Positions 13,160-25,125 of a stretch of 64,000 bases of DNA are shown piece after piece. A program made the translations under genes and the position numbers. Position 1 is the first letter of the stretch, and each line of letters begins with the position of its first letter. Source of the stretch: Platynereis dumerilii (taxonomy: Eukaryota > Annelida > Polychaeta > Phyllodocida > Nereididae); the NCBI GenBank assembly GCA_026936325.1, contig JAPTHN010000001.1, forward strand, positions 3,374,370-3,438,369. The letters are read 5' to 3'. The notes under the pieces are model-generated. The model saw only the letters and a program-made list of their open reading frames with translations, was not told the origin of the DNA and searched no databases.

Positions 13160-13445
13160 TAAGCCAAGTAGGGAATGCACTTTTCAACTCTCAAAATTCC
13201 TTTTGATATCACTGGCATTCTTCTTGTCCCTACCGTAAAAAGCAGTGGTGTCACACCTAGTGAATCTGGGAGAGTTAAGTGATTTGTCTGGACCAAGTTT
13301 TTCCCCAAATGGTTTGAGGTAAATGCAACCCTTATATTTAGGCACTTGACATGGTTGGTAAAGTGATGAAATCTGCAATTGAGAATCACTACGACATCTG
13401 TATCCACTGAACGCACTACTACTTTAAGCAATAATTCTGCAAAGT
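13160..13445 (-). pseudogene. Decayed element protein with VDTDVVVIL and CDTTAFYGR motifs
   Basis: Two minus-strand frames hold the pieces SVDTDVVVILNCRFHHF (about 13370-13430) and RCDTTAFYGRDKKNASDI (about 13190-13260), separated by a region that changes frame. A shorter mirrored remnant, TVDTDVVVILNFHHF, is on the plus strand at about 14190-14240 in the opposite arm. From memory, many aquatic invertebrates carry uncharacterised, repeat-associated proteins with an SPDTDVLV...HAFTGCDSTSAFAGKGK pattern, which this resembles in order and spacing. The acidic DTD and GCD motifs recall PIN/FEN-type nuclease folds, but that is a guess. No intact reading frame exists. Confidence 0.5.
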
Positions 13446-13787
13446 GTCTTCTGGATGGATCGCTTAGATTTCCCAAATCTACAAAAGAATAGCACAGAAA
13501 GGGATTCCAAAGCCAGAATGGAGGTACGTGTAGAACCGAACTGCCTCAAAAATGAGTTAACTTTCTCAATTGATTAACAAAGAACCATTTGCATGACAAA
13601 CAGAAAATTGCATCTATATTTGCTACCCTGCTAGGAAGGAAAAGAAAATCAATACCAAGATGGGAAACACAGCAATTGCTTCTGGAAGTGATAACTTCAT
13701 GAATGTTTGTGACCATGAAGAAACTGACTCAAGCCAATCCAGAAGACACTGAGTCAGAATTAGTACTTAAGGCAGCAATCCGTAAGT

Positions 13788-14182
13788 GGGCAATTCCGTA
13801 AAGTCTGATTCACAGATTTGACACCTTAACAGCTTGTATAGCCCTACCATTACACCTCAGCTATATCATTGTTATCTAGGCATGATACCAGGTAATAGGG
13901 GTATCAGACAAGCCACCAACCAAAGTTCCAAGTGTATCAGGAGTTGAGCTATTGCCAAATTTCATGGTGTCGGACGTACACAGTGTGATGTACGTCCGAC
14001 ACCATGATATTTGACTTTTAGGTCAGCTCCTGTTATACTTGGAGCTTTGGTTGGTGGCTTGTCTGGTACCCCTATTACCTAGCCTCATGCCCAGATAACA
14101 AAGAAATAGCTGAGGTGTAATGGTAGGGCTACACAAGCTGCTAAAATGTGAAATCCGTGAATCGGACTTTACGGAATTGCCC
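13788..14182. mobile_element. Palindromic 395-bp MITE, copy 1
   Basis: The element starts GGGCAATTCCGTAAAGT and ends with the complementary ACTTTACGGAATTGCCC-like sequence. The whole length folds on itself, with the centre at GTGTCGGACGTAC / GTACGTCCGACAC (about 13970-14005). AAGT flanks both ends (13784-13787, 14183-14186), a 4-bp target duplication. Its length is identical to copy 2 at 14800-15194. It has no coding capacity. Confidence 0.9.
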
Positions 14183-14586
14183 AAGTATAACTGTTGATAC
14201 TGATGTTGTAGTGATCCTTAATTTTCATCATTTTACCAAAAAGTGGCAAGATGTACATTTGATATGTATGGGTTGCATTTGCCAGACGGAGGCAGGATCT
14301 ATTTTATCAGAAATAGCTACGGAGTACGCAGGCACCTCCACCATTGTCAGATACATTATTATGAGTGGGCTGGGATTGTGGCTCAAATATGGCTGAAATA
14401 GTCAATGCTGCACACATGGGGTGACGTGAAGCACTAGAATTGCACCAAGTTATGCAGTTACCACTGCCAGAATAAGACATGGGGGCCTACAACTAAAACT
14501 GTGTTCTGATCTTTTGTAAGTGACATAATGTGGATTAATCCTAGTAATTATGATGAATTCTAACTACAATTCTGGCCTTCTTCTTA

Positions 14587-15548
14587 CTAGGGTCACTTCA
14601 AAAGTTTTGAGCCTAACTATGAAGGATTAAAGCAAGATAAATGAAACTTGGCATGCAGTTATTTCAACACTTCTGATGACAAACTACCTAGGCTTTTTTC
14701 CAATTGCTGTATGTTTTGCTGCTAAGGCAGAAGTTTGGATTTTTTTGAGTTGGCACCTCTGAAAATTGACAAAATTTGAGTATTGTGCTATTAGCTGAGG
14801 GGCAATTCCGTAAAGTCTGATTCACAGATTTGACACTTTAGCAGCTTGTGTAGCCCTACCATTACACCTCAGCTATTTCATTGTCAAACAGGGATGAGGA
14901 CCGGTAATAGGGGTATCAGACAAGCCATCAACCAAAGCTTCAAGTGCAACAGGATCTGAGCTACAAAGCAAATATCATGGTGTCGGACGTGCATCACACG
15001 GTGTACGTCTGACACAATGATATTTTGCCATAGCTCGACTCCTGTTACACTTGAAGCTTTTGTTGATGGCTTGTGTGATACCCCTATTACCTGCCCTCAT
15101 GTCTGGATAGCAACGAGATAGCTAAGCTATAATGGTAGGGCTAAACCAGCTCCTAAAATTTCAAATCTCTGAATAAGACTTTACGGAATTGCCCTGAGAC
15201 CGTTTGCATCTTCCTGGAGTGAATCTGACCTATCCTAAGCAATAAACTTGAAATGGCAAAGGTTTCTGCAAAGTTTCACCCTTGAACAGTCAGTTGTTGT
15301 CTAGCATCCAGCACCATTTGATGCACAAGGGCAAAGTTGTCTGTGGTGGCAACTTTTGATGGCATCGAAATTCAGGTCATCTTCAATGCTCTCTCTACCC
15401 TTTTGGGATTTAGCGGGCCAATGTTTTACTGCAGAAAAAGAGTATTATCCCCTAATGTTCCAACTATAATTATCCGTATGAATCTCTGTAAGTTAACCAC
15501 TCCAAAGTCAGACACTTGTTAGGCTCAAAACTTTCCAAATGACCCTCA
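14587..15548 (-). mobile_element. Decayed mariner inserted in the right arm of the 4-kb element
   Basis: Terminal inverted repeats (AGGGTCACTTCAAAAGTTTT at the left, its partner TTTCCAAATGACCCT at the right) are bounded by TA at 14585-14586 and 15549-15550. The minus strand retains a transposase fragment at about 15340-15425 reading RWPAKSQKGRESIEDDLNF, which matches the mariner helix-turn-helix/linker pattern RGRESIEDDPRSGRP, followed by a frame-shifted HQMVLDxRQLTVQ-like piece. The opposite arm of the host element keeps the empty TA site at 12621-12622. Without the nested MITE the element is only about 560 bp, so most of the transposase is deleted. Confidence 0.85.
14800..15194. mobile_element. 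Palindromic 395-bp MITE, copy 2, nested in mariner
   Basis: Same family and same length as copy 1. It starts GGGCAATTCCG and ends CGGAATTGCCC, with a central GTGTCGGACGTGC / GTACGTCTGACAC fold. TGAG lies on both sides (14796-14799, 15195-15198), again a 4-bp target duplication. It sits inside the mariner, making it the youngest of the three layers here. Confidence 0.9.
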
Positions 15549-16094
15549 TATTGTATCACTGCGGTTACATTCCTTTAAATGTCATTAATCACCATTTTGT
15601 TTGACTAATTCATCAGTTAATGTATTAAAATGCAGGTAGTATATATGTAAATTGTCTTTGTTATATCAGATAAGTGCATAATGATTCTAAAATCATGACA
15701 TTTGATGGTTGAGAGGCCTAAATATGAGAGAAAAGGTTTGGCATACCGTGCATATAGCAAGATATAGGTATTTATTAGTTTTTTTATAATTAATGAGCAA
15801 AACTTTTTATCTAACACCACTTCTGACTGAATCAATGTATTCCTTGACTCTGAAAATGTATGTTTAGACACCAAGATCATCATTGTAGATAAATCAGAAG
15901 TCAAGTTATGGCAGAAATAAATTTTGGTCGGTGGCCATTTTGAAAATCCAATATGGCCACCATAATGTATTAGGACATGGTGGTTCCTACCAAAAATTGA
16001 AAGTAGACATACATGGCAGTCTGTAAAAAAAATTTGGTGCTTTTGTCCAGCATGTCCACATCCAGCTGAAATTTGTTGTTAAGCTGCCTGACTA

Positions 16095-18229
16095 TATAGC
16101 CTGATAATGTATAGTATATTTGAAAAAGTCTCGATGAGCAATAATTGAAAATATGGTCTTTCTATACTACATGATATGATGGCCTAACAATATTATTCCA
16201 TGACATTAAATAGAAGAGAGTTGATGAGTCAGATACCAGATATACTCCAAGATTATCTTTGCAACTTCTATAATTCATTCTAATCCCATCCCAAGACTGA
16301 TTACACAGCAACTATTATAGATTCAAAATATAATACATATTTCAGATTCTATACATATGCACATCTATGTTGTAGAATGAAACATCAAATTAAACACTAT
16401 TATGACAATAAATGCCTATTCAAAAAGCGAGCTATTATATTTCACAAATCAGCAAGACTACAATTAATCTTGGAAGAATACCAGCAGTGAAATTAAGTGT
16501 GAAATAATCAGATTAAGTTTAATGTGTCCTTCTAAATGGATTCAAATTGAGAAATTAGATTGGGATGAGCAATGAGCAATGCATATCATTTCACAACTAG
16601 CATGGGAATTGATATTTATCCACTTCCATGCAATGTGTCCTTGGAATAGCATGTAATGATTCAGGTGGATGAATGCCTGGCATTGCCTGGAACTTGAGTC
16701 AGCATCTTTTGCAGAATGTCTCCTTGCTTTTAATTGGAGATAGGAGAAAATGCCAGGATTAAAGAGATTTGTTTTGAAGTGCCAAGGTTAGTATGGGATA
16801 CTATTTGGGATAGTGTATGACTGTATGTGGTATATTTGTAGCATATTTGTGCCTAAAATCTTTTGAGGGTCATTGAGAGCCATTCAGAGAATCTGCTTTT
16901 CAAGAGCATAGAAGGTATATTTCAGTCAAATTACTACCTTCGGAGTGTTTCTTCTTTCCACGATAGATATTGTTCAGTTGCAACAAATGTACAATATATT
17001 AGGCCAATAATAAGCATATTTTGTCACATTATCCAGATTTTGAATACACTTTGTATCTCTGGTTAACAAGCCATAATTACATGATGCACCATCTTCAAAA
17101 TATTTCAACAATAATACAATCAAGGAAGAACATCAACAAACATTTCCTGAATTTAAAATTACAATCCATGACAACTAAATAATCATGGAGTAGACCATCA
17201 TACCAGAGTAGAAATCAGACAGTCTTTGAATCCCTGTGGAATCAGCATGGATTAAACTCAACCGCAAACCATGCAGTCCCAAAGACTGGATATCCTGGAT
17301 AAGTCAAATCATGAGCATGACTGAACAGCCAGAAACTGAAGCAAACTGATGTGGAGTTATCCGAAGGGAATCCGGAATTCAAGCCATGTAGATCTATTGG
17401 ATTTCCAGAGTCAAATGGACCATAATCTTGTTTAATGCTCTGTTGACAAACCTCACTTGAGATAATCTTCCCTTCAAGTTGTGCCAACTTGTCAGGCATT
17501 TGTCACAGGATTTTAGAAATAACTTCTTATCAAAATGTTGTCTTCCCTTCATTAATTCCTGCCAAGCGAATGCCGCGGAACGAGGGCTGGTAATTCAGTA
17601 CAGAACAGCGGAAACATGAATTTCTGATTAAATTCTAGGCAGGGCTGCAGTTAACTCCCAATCGGTTTGGACCAAAAAGCCTCCAAAGCTCAGTTAAAGC
17701 TAACAGAAAGAGCCAGTTTGTGTTCAGTTGACAATATCACGCAACATTCTTGGAATTCCAGTTGCGGAATTCAAATTAAGACAAGTCTCTGAATTGCAAC
17801 AACAAAGAACAGAGTTTTTCAGACCTGAATGGACCACATAATTCACGCACATATGGCAACTATATCAACTCTCTGCAAGTTCATACTACAATAATCTACA
17901 GCATTGGTTATGATGGTTAATACTTGCAGATGAAGTTTAGCTAAGCAGTGTAAGCACTCACAATTAGCACTGCACCGCAACATTAAAGTTAGGCATCTAC
18001 AAGCTTCATGAGAGCAAAAGGGAATGTACTTTGCCTCATCGCAATAAAGCAATCACAGAATCACCATATGTTCAGTACAGTTTCATAAATGGATGACAAT
18101 CATAACTCCTGTCAGTGTAACATGGATAAAGAACTGCGAGTCTCTGCACTCCTGTATGAAAGTGTGCAAGAGCACAGTGTACTGGTTCACCTGACTGCAC
18201 CACGTTTATTAAGCAGTCAATGCAAAACC
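16095..18229. other. Unassigned DNA
   Basis: No gene was recognised. An 85-codon minus-strand frame (17242-17499) has no recognisable motif. A stretch near 17560-17720 has more CpG and balanced composition than its surroundings. Confidence 0.4.
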
Positions 18230-19691
18230 ATTATCACTGGGACCATAAATTTAAGGCAGACTACTCTTGTCTTCCCCAACCAGAAAGCAACCAGACAAGA
18301 GTACTTTAGAGACTGTACCTGACCCTACCACTTCCAGGCACCATATTCAGCACATGCAAAAGGACATCACTCCAAGCCACATCACTCCATACCAAGAGGC
18401 CATAGCTTTAGTGGGCAGAGTTACTATACAGTCAAGGCTCAACACTGCTTCAACTGGTGTGACTGATGGTGATGCTTAAATGCTTCACAATCTCCTATGC
18501 CCATTGGTATTCATCAAGTGGACCTTAATATGGAACCCACTCAAGTTGGGTGGCAGTGTCGCTGGTGGAAAAATCACACCGCAATCAAGATACACAACAT
18601 GTTCATAAAAACCTCATGTTTCATTATATAAATAAAGACATTAATATCAAAAAGAAGAATGTGATACATGATACTAAATATATCATAGATCCTGACAAAA
18701 ATCAAACCTATAATTGAGCCCATTATCTTGAAATAAGGACTCAATTTTTTGGGTGGGGCTCCCAAAACGCTGCTGTTGCACTTCTTAAGAGTTTTCAACT
18801 TCCAAGTACAAACTCCTTTTTGCAAGACTTCCATGCAAAGCATGTTAAAGATAGAAAGGTTCATCAAATAAAATACATTTCACAGAAATTGTGTGTGCTT
18901 TTCGTCTATTTTGGATGCATCATGCACATGCTCCACATGCGCGGACTTGTGGTATAAATATTTACAGCCATAGAAAAGTATATATTCAAGTCCGAACTTT
19001 CTGTTCGCCAATACTTTTGCTTGAAGGAAAGAAGAAAATCCAGCCGAAATGCAGGTATTTTTCTATACTTTCGTCCCATCTCTAACACTCACCCTTGAGT
19101 GACTAAATCCTGCCTTGGAGGTGTAGTAAACAACACCATTTCCACTGAGGCAGAGATGAAACAAAATTTGAAGTTCAAAACTATAAATATCAATAAAATG
19201 TAAACAGGGAATTCCTTATTTCATTTTCTGTATAGACTTTTATCATGTTTATCTTTTTCATCTATAAACTGTCTTTAAATAGTTCTTGAAGGAGCATTCA
19301 GAATTTGTTGAAACGGATATAAAAAGTAAGGCTATAAGAATTCCTAGCAGCAACACATTTAGCAGACTACTGGTTTTCTCATTAGAATAACATCATCTAG
19401 AATGGCAGAATATAACATTCAAGAGAGAAATAGAAACCATGTCACAAAATATTGCAAGCACCAGACTCCATTTGTCAGGCTTGCATGCCAGCTGCGAACT
19501 GTCTGGGAAATTCTTGAAAGATGTGGGCCTTGCATACAATGTAGGAAAAGCCTATAATCTCACAGAATTGATCACTAAACATGCTAAATAAATCAAATGA
19601 TTGCTATGAAGCTAATCAATATATCATCATGTTCTTCTTGCAGTAAAAGTGGTAGCAGCAAAACATGTACTGCATCAATGTTGTATCAATA

Positions 19692-21933
19692 CAAGGGGCG
19701 TTCAGAAAGTTCACGGCTTTTTTTATATGGACACTTATTTTCAATCTAGAACTATGAATTTTTTACAGGATAGAATTCAGCAGTTTTGGAATGGATTTAC
19801 AAAATTTTGGACAATTTGGACATTTTAAAGTCATTCTGTGGTTGCCATGGAAAGAGAAAGTTTGGCTAGGTGGAGCAGGTAGTACGGAGATCAAGAAAAT
19901 CAATGAATTGCGGCTGAGAGAGACCTCACTCTGCCACTTGTATTAGTAAGATTGACAATAATTAACACAAGAAATATAATATTACCTTTTAAAAATACTC
20001 GTAAGTACTACAAAAGCATTAATTCATACACCTGGCGCGTTGAAATAACCCAGACCAAAGAGAGGCACATTTGAGGCACAGAATAGGCATATTTGAGGCA
20101 TACCATGGAGAAGGTAGATGCACAAGCTTAGATCACAGGAGGCATAAGGGAGGCATATCAAACTCCTCATTAAATATGCAAGAGGCGTATATGAGGCATT
20201 TTCGAGGTACATTTGAGGCATGTATGAGGCGTAGTTGAGGCGTTCCAAATATTTTAATAATGCCTCAAATATACCTCTAGATATGTTAATGATGTGCCTC
20301 AAATGTGCCTCACATATGAGGTATGTTTGAGGCATAATTGAGGCGTATTTGAGGCGTAGGCTCATCGTACAAGTGGAGGTATATTTGAGGCATTAATGAG
20401 GCATATTTGAGGCGTTCCAAATATTTTAATAATGCCTCAAATATACCTCCGTATGGAGGTACAGAGGAGGCATATCTGAGGCATGAATGAGGCACATTGA
20501 CAGTTGAGGAAGTGGGCCAAATATTTGAATTTTCAAATAGTGCTTCTATCTAAAACAAAAGAAAGACTTGGTACAAAAGCAGAACTACTAAATAAACTTA
20601 ATGACCTTGATATAAATGCCAAATTCGTGGCACAATCAATCTGACATACATTCAGGATTATTTGTCAAATTAAGGAAATTGTTATTTGACTTCTAACAAA
20701 AGAGCATGTTGTCATGTGAGTGATAATATGGTCTGTTGAGCAAAACACAAAATTCTGAGAGTTACATCAGCAACACAACCAAATAAATTTTACCAATTGT
20801 TCAGCACACCTTTACAATAAAAACTACAACTTGCATATTTATAAGTATGATATGTACAGCGAAGTATAAGTAAAAATGTGACTTACAACATTGGCACCAT
20901 GCTCCCTAGTTGGGGTTTCCCTTGTCAATGCAAATTTAGGTCACCACAAGGAGACACCCTAGTATAATCTACAGGAGAGGAATGTTTGAGGCGTAATGGG
21001 GGAATTCAGGCCACGCAAAAATTTGGCTATGTTGGAGAGGTATATTTGAGGCACATGCTAGAAAAACAAGAGTCCAGTTTGAGGTACATCTGAGGCATAG
21101 ATGCAGGTAATGCTTTCTTGGTAAGTCAGGGAGGCACGTTTGAGGCATATCATTATGCAGGGAGGCATAGATGAGGCACATCATTAACGTAAGAGGCACG
21201 TTTGAGGCACACTGCACTTAGAAGACTGCCTCAAATGTGCCTCAATTACGCCTCAAACATGCCTCAAATGTACTGCTGAAAAATTTCTATGCCTCAAACG
21301 TGCCTCTCTTGGTTCTGGGGAATGTTCCTTGAAGCCCTCCAGGAAAAGTTTTTGTGAAAGCATTTCGGTTATCCAAAGCCTTTTCTCCTCCAGCGCCTGA
21401 AACTATTGCCCCCGGTGATTAAGGTAATGGAAAACCAGGTCTTATGTAAAGCGATATGTCAAAGGTCTCTGGCTCATACAAGTGAATCCATGCTTTGTCA
21501 TAAGTCCTGGTGTAGTTAAGGTCTCACATTCTGGCGACTGAATCGCTCTTGCCAAATCGGCCATGCAGGAGTGCTTTCCCACATTGGTTCGCTGTAAGAA
21601 TACAAACATTGGGTATGCTTGAAAGTATATTCAGAACGCTAATATCATATTTCTTGTGTCAAATATTGTCAATCTTACTAATACAAGTGACAGAGAGAAG
21701 TCTTTCTCAGTCGCAATTCATTGATTTTCTTGATCTTCGCACTACCTGCTCCACCTAGCCAAACTTTCTCTTTCCATGGCAACCACAGAATGACTTTAAA
21801 ATGTCCAAATTGTCCAAAACTTTGGAAATCCATTCCAAAACTGCTGAATTTTATCCTGCAAAAAATTCATAGTTCTAGATTGAAAATAACTGTCCATATA
21901 AAAAAAAGCCTTGAACTTTCTGAACGTCCCTCC
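19692..21933. mobile_element. Non-autonomous mariner-like element with 270-bp inverted ends
   Basis: Left arm 19692-19960 and right arm 21664-21933 are near-complementary over 269-270 bp. Their ends carry GGGGCGTTCAGAAAGTTCA and GGGACGTTCAGAAAGTTCA, a mariner-style terminus. TA flanks both sides (19690-19691, 21934-21935). The duplicate segment at 24285 has the uninterrupted sequence, proving the boundaries. No transposase remnant was recognised inside; the interior is dominated by GAGGCATATTTGAGGC repetition. Confidence 0.88.
20035..21310. repeat. Degenerate TTTGAGGCATA repeats in both orientations
   Basis: Dozens of copies of a 10-16-bp motif (GAGGCATATTTGAGGC and its complement TATGCCTCAAATAT) occur at 20035-20500 and 20980-21310. 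Blocks of opposite orientation lie next to each other, so the region can form many short hairpins. A 43-bp composite containing CCAAATATTTTAATAATGCC appears twice (about 20236 and 20418). The 113-codon minus-strand frame here is repeat-derived and not a gene. Confidence 0.85.
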
Positions 21934-22844
21934 TATTACAGCATAGTTTTAAAATTCAAATCTGCTTAAATATACATAGTAGTATTTGCTTATTCTTAGT
22001 AGTACATTGCAGTAATGCAGTCATTTGGGTACTGTTTATTGGGACATAGATTTTCTAGCACTGTAAAACACATAAGGACTACAATGAACATTCCTGTACG
22101 AAGTACAGACTGAGGGACAACATACAATACAACTGGATGAGATGCCCAAGGTTGCCCACACCAACTCAATCAAACATAGTAGCTCAACACATCAGCATGA
22201 TCAGAATGCAGACAGTGCTATCACCAACAATATACACAGAATTAGGCAGACCAATAAGACCAGACAGCAACAACATCAAGGGAATCCCTATTCTGTGGCC
22301 TCACTGGGGGCGTCCCTTGTAAACAAATGCAGCAGGCTTATAGAGAAAACCTGATTTTTGTCCAGAGGTCCACCTCAAGTCCAACACAAGCTCAGGCTGC
22401 AGAGACTGACAGAGGATGCCTGAAAAATTATTCATGTTCTGCAACAGGATAAGTGGATTAGAGTCATGAAAGTCCCTTGGACTTCTATGGAAGACTGGAT
22501 AAGAGTAAAACAAGTTCCCAGTTAGTCCTATAGAGTCTCGGGACTACAACATCCTGCTTTCCTGTACATGCATCATTGAGTGATATCCTATCGGATACTG
22601 TTGGAAAACAGAGCGTATTTTAACTGAACTTTAGTACCAAGTCTGCAGACAGTCACAAGGCAATGTAAACAAAGATTGATCAGCAAGATTGATCCACCAT
22701 TTCTCATCTTGTTGGCATGTTGACATGCTGGCATAGATCTTAAACTTGATTCTGTGAAGCTGTGGAGAAGAAACTAAAACAGGCAAAAGTTCCAACAGAA
22801 ACGGAACTTACTACACAATTATTTTTATTTGGCAAGCAACACTG

Positions 22845-25125
22845 TTATAATCCATGTCATAAATCTAGGGCAGACTCAAACCAGACGCAAACAGATTCCA
22901 AGTTACCAGACCAGGGCATTGAAGGTTGTACTTGACCCTACCGTATCCAGGCACCATATTCAGCACATCCAACAGTAAATCACTGCCAAGCCACATCACT
23001 CCATACCAAGAGGCCATACCTTTAGTGGGCAGAGTTACAGTCAAGGCTCAACACTGCTTCAACCGGTGTGACTGATGGCGATGCTTAAATGCTTCACAAT
23101 CTCCTATGCCCATTGGTATTCATCAAGTAGACCTTATTATGGCATCCACTCACGTTGGGTGGCAGTGTTGTTGGTGGGAAAATCATACTGCAGTCACCAC
23201 TAAAATGTTTGCAAAAACCTCATGCTTCATAATGTGAATAATTACATCAATATCAAATGAATACACCATAGATCCTAACATAAATCAAACCAATAATGAA
23301 GCCCATTACACCTATCTTGAAATATGGACTTAAGTCTTTGGGTTCATCTCCCAAAACGCTGCCGTGGCACTAACGAGAGTTTTCAACTTCCAAGTACAAG
23401 CCATTTCTTTTTTTTTAGAAGACTTCCATACACAGCATGTTAACTTAAGGATTGGGAGGTTCATTAAACAATACACAGTACATGGAACTAATGTGTTCTC
23501 CTTTAAAGACTCTTTTCTGATATTGGACGCATCATGCCACATATGCATGGACTTGTCCTATAAATTTTTATTAAAGTGTATCTTCAAGATTGAACTTTTC
23601 GTTAACAAACACTCATGCAGGAAGGATAAGAGAAAATCCAGCCAAAAGGCAAGTAATTTTTTCCACTTTCGTTCCATCTCCATTCTCACCCTTGAGGGTG
23701 ATAAAATCCTGCCTTGGAGGTGTGGAAATCAACATCAGTTCCACTGAGGAAGTGATGACACAAAATTTAAAGTTCAAAAGTAAAAAAATCAATAAAATGT
23801 AAACATGGAATTCCTTATTTCATCTCTTGCTAGACTTTCACTTTTTCATCGATAAACTGTCTATAAATAGTCCTTGAAGAAGTATTTAGATTTATTTTAA
23901 AGTTTAGACGAATATCAAAGATATGGCTTATAAGAATGCCAAGCAGCAACACATTTAGCAGACAACTGGTTTTCTCACTAGAATAACATCATCCAGAATG
24001 GCAGAATATTACTTTCAACAGAGAAATAGAAACCATATTACAAAACCATGTAACAAAATGATGAAAAGCAAAGAGTCCATTTGTCACTTGCCAGTCTAAA
24101 ATGCCAGCTGCGAACTGTCTGGGAAATTCTTGAAAGATGTGGGCCTTGCATAGGAAATGCCTATAATCTAACAGAATTGATCACTAAACCTGCTAAATAA
24201 ATCAAATGAATGCTGTGAAACTAATCTTCTTGCAGTAAAAGTGGTAGCAGCAAAATATTTACGGCATTAACATTGTATCAATAATACACAGCATTGTTTT
24301 TAAATTCAAATCTACTTGAATATACAGAGTAGTCTTTGTACATCTCTTATTAGTAGGACATTGCAGTAATGCAGTCATTCGGGAACTGATTGGAACAAAG
24401 ATTTTCTAGCTTCGTAAAACACATGACAACTACAATAAACATTCCTGTGCAAAGTACAGACTGAGGGACAACATACAACTGGATGTGATGCCCAAGGTTG
24501 CCCAGACCAACTCAATCAAACATCAGCTGAACATAGTAGCTCAATACATCAGCATGATCAGAATGCAGACAGTGCTATCACCAACAATATACCCAGAATT
24601 AGGCAGACCAATAAGACTAGACAGCAACAACATCAAGCGAATCACTATTCTGTGGCCTCACTGGGGGGTCAGTGGGGCCTCCCTTGTAAACAAATGCACC
24701 AGGCTTACTGTGAAAACCTGATTTTGTCCAGAGGTCCACGAAGAGTCCAACACAAGCTCAAGCTGCTGAGACGGACATAGGATGCCTGACAAATTATTCA
24801 TGTTCTGCAACAGGAAGACTGGATAAGTTCTATGGACTTCTACAAAAGACTGTATCAGAGTAAAGCAAGTCCTATGGAGTCTTAGGACTACATCCTGCTT
24901 TCCTGTACATGCATCATTGAGTGACATCCTGTTGGAAAACAGAGTGTATGTTAACTGCAATTTAGTGCCGAGTCCGCAGTCACACAGCAATGTAAACCAA
25001 GATTGATAAGCAGTTTCTGGTCTTGCTGGCATGTTGACATGCTACAGCATTGCAACTATTGAGCTGCCTTAAACTTGAGATTGTGTTGAGAAGGAAATTA
25101 ACATTTGAAGCAAAAGTTGATCATA
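22845..25125. repeat. Segmental tandem duplication, right copy (uninterrupted)
   Basis: Second copy of the unit described at 18230-22800. Around 24285 it reads straight from the left flank of the transposon insertion (TTGTATCAATA) into the right flank (ACAGCATTGTTTTTAAATTC) with a single TA. It therefore preserves the pre-insertion state. No gene was recognised inside. Confidence 0.9.

Larger units (their letters stand above)
12086..16094. mobile_element. Large DNA transposon with long inverted arms (about 4.0 kb)
   Basis: The left end TAGTCAGGCAGCTTA (12086) is mirrored by TAAGCTGCCTGACTA ending at 16094, and TAT flanks both ends, a possible 3-bp target duplication. The terminal inverted arms are about 550-560 bp (12086-12645 and 15549-16094) and include the phrase ATGGTGGCCATATTGGAT. 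Inverted similarity continues inward: about 12645-13430 matches about 14190-14586 with gaps. The core contains remnants of a protein gene and a palindromic MITE. The right arm contains a mariner. Superfamily is uncertain, because the TSD length is short and no transposase catalytic core was recognised. Confidence 0.85.
18230..22800. repeat. Segmental tandem duplication, left copy (split by a transposon)
   Basis: The copy consists of 18230-19691 and 21934-22800, interrupted by the mariner-like element at 19692-21933. It matches 22845-25125 throughout. Shared phrases include CCAAGCCACATCACTCCATA, GTGACTGATGGTGATGCTTA and CCAGCTGCGAACTGTCTGGG. The unit is about 2.35 kb without the insertion. Divergence is moderate, with many small indels. 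Short frames in both copies do not stay open in parallel, so no conserved coding is seen. Confidence 0.9.

Noticed and set aside
15337-15522. 61-codon plus-strand frame
   Set aside because: It is antisense to the mariner transposase remnant.
20024-20365. 113-codon minus-strand open frame
   Set aside because: Translation of TTTGAGGCATA-type repeats inside the mariner-like element, with no domain.
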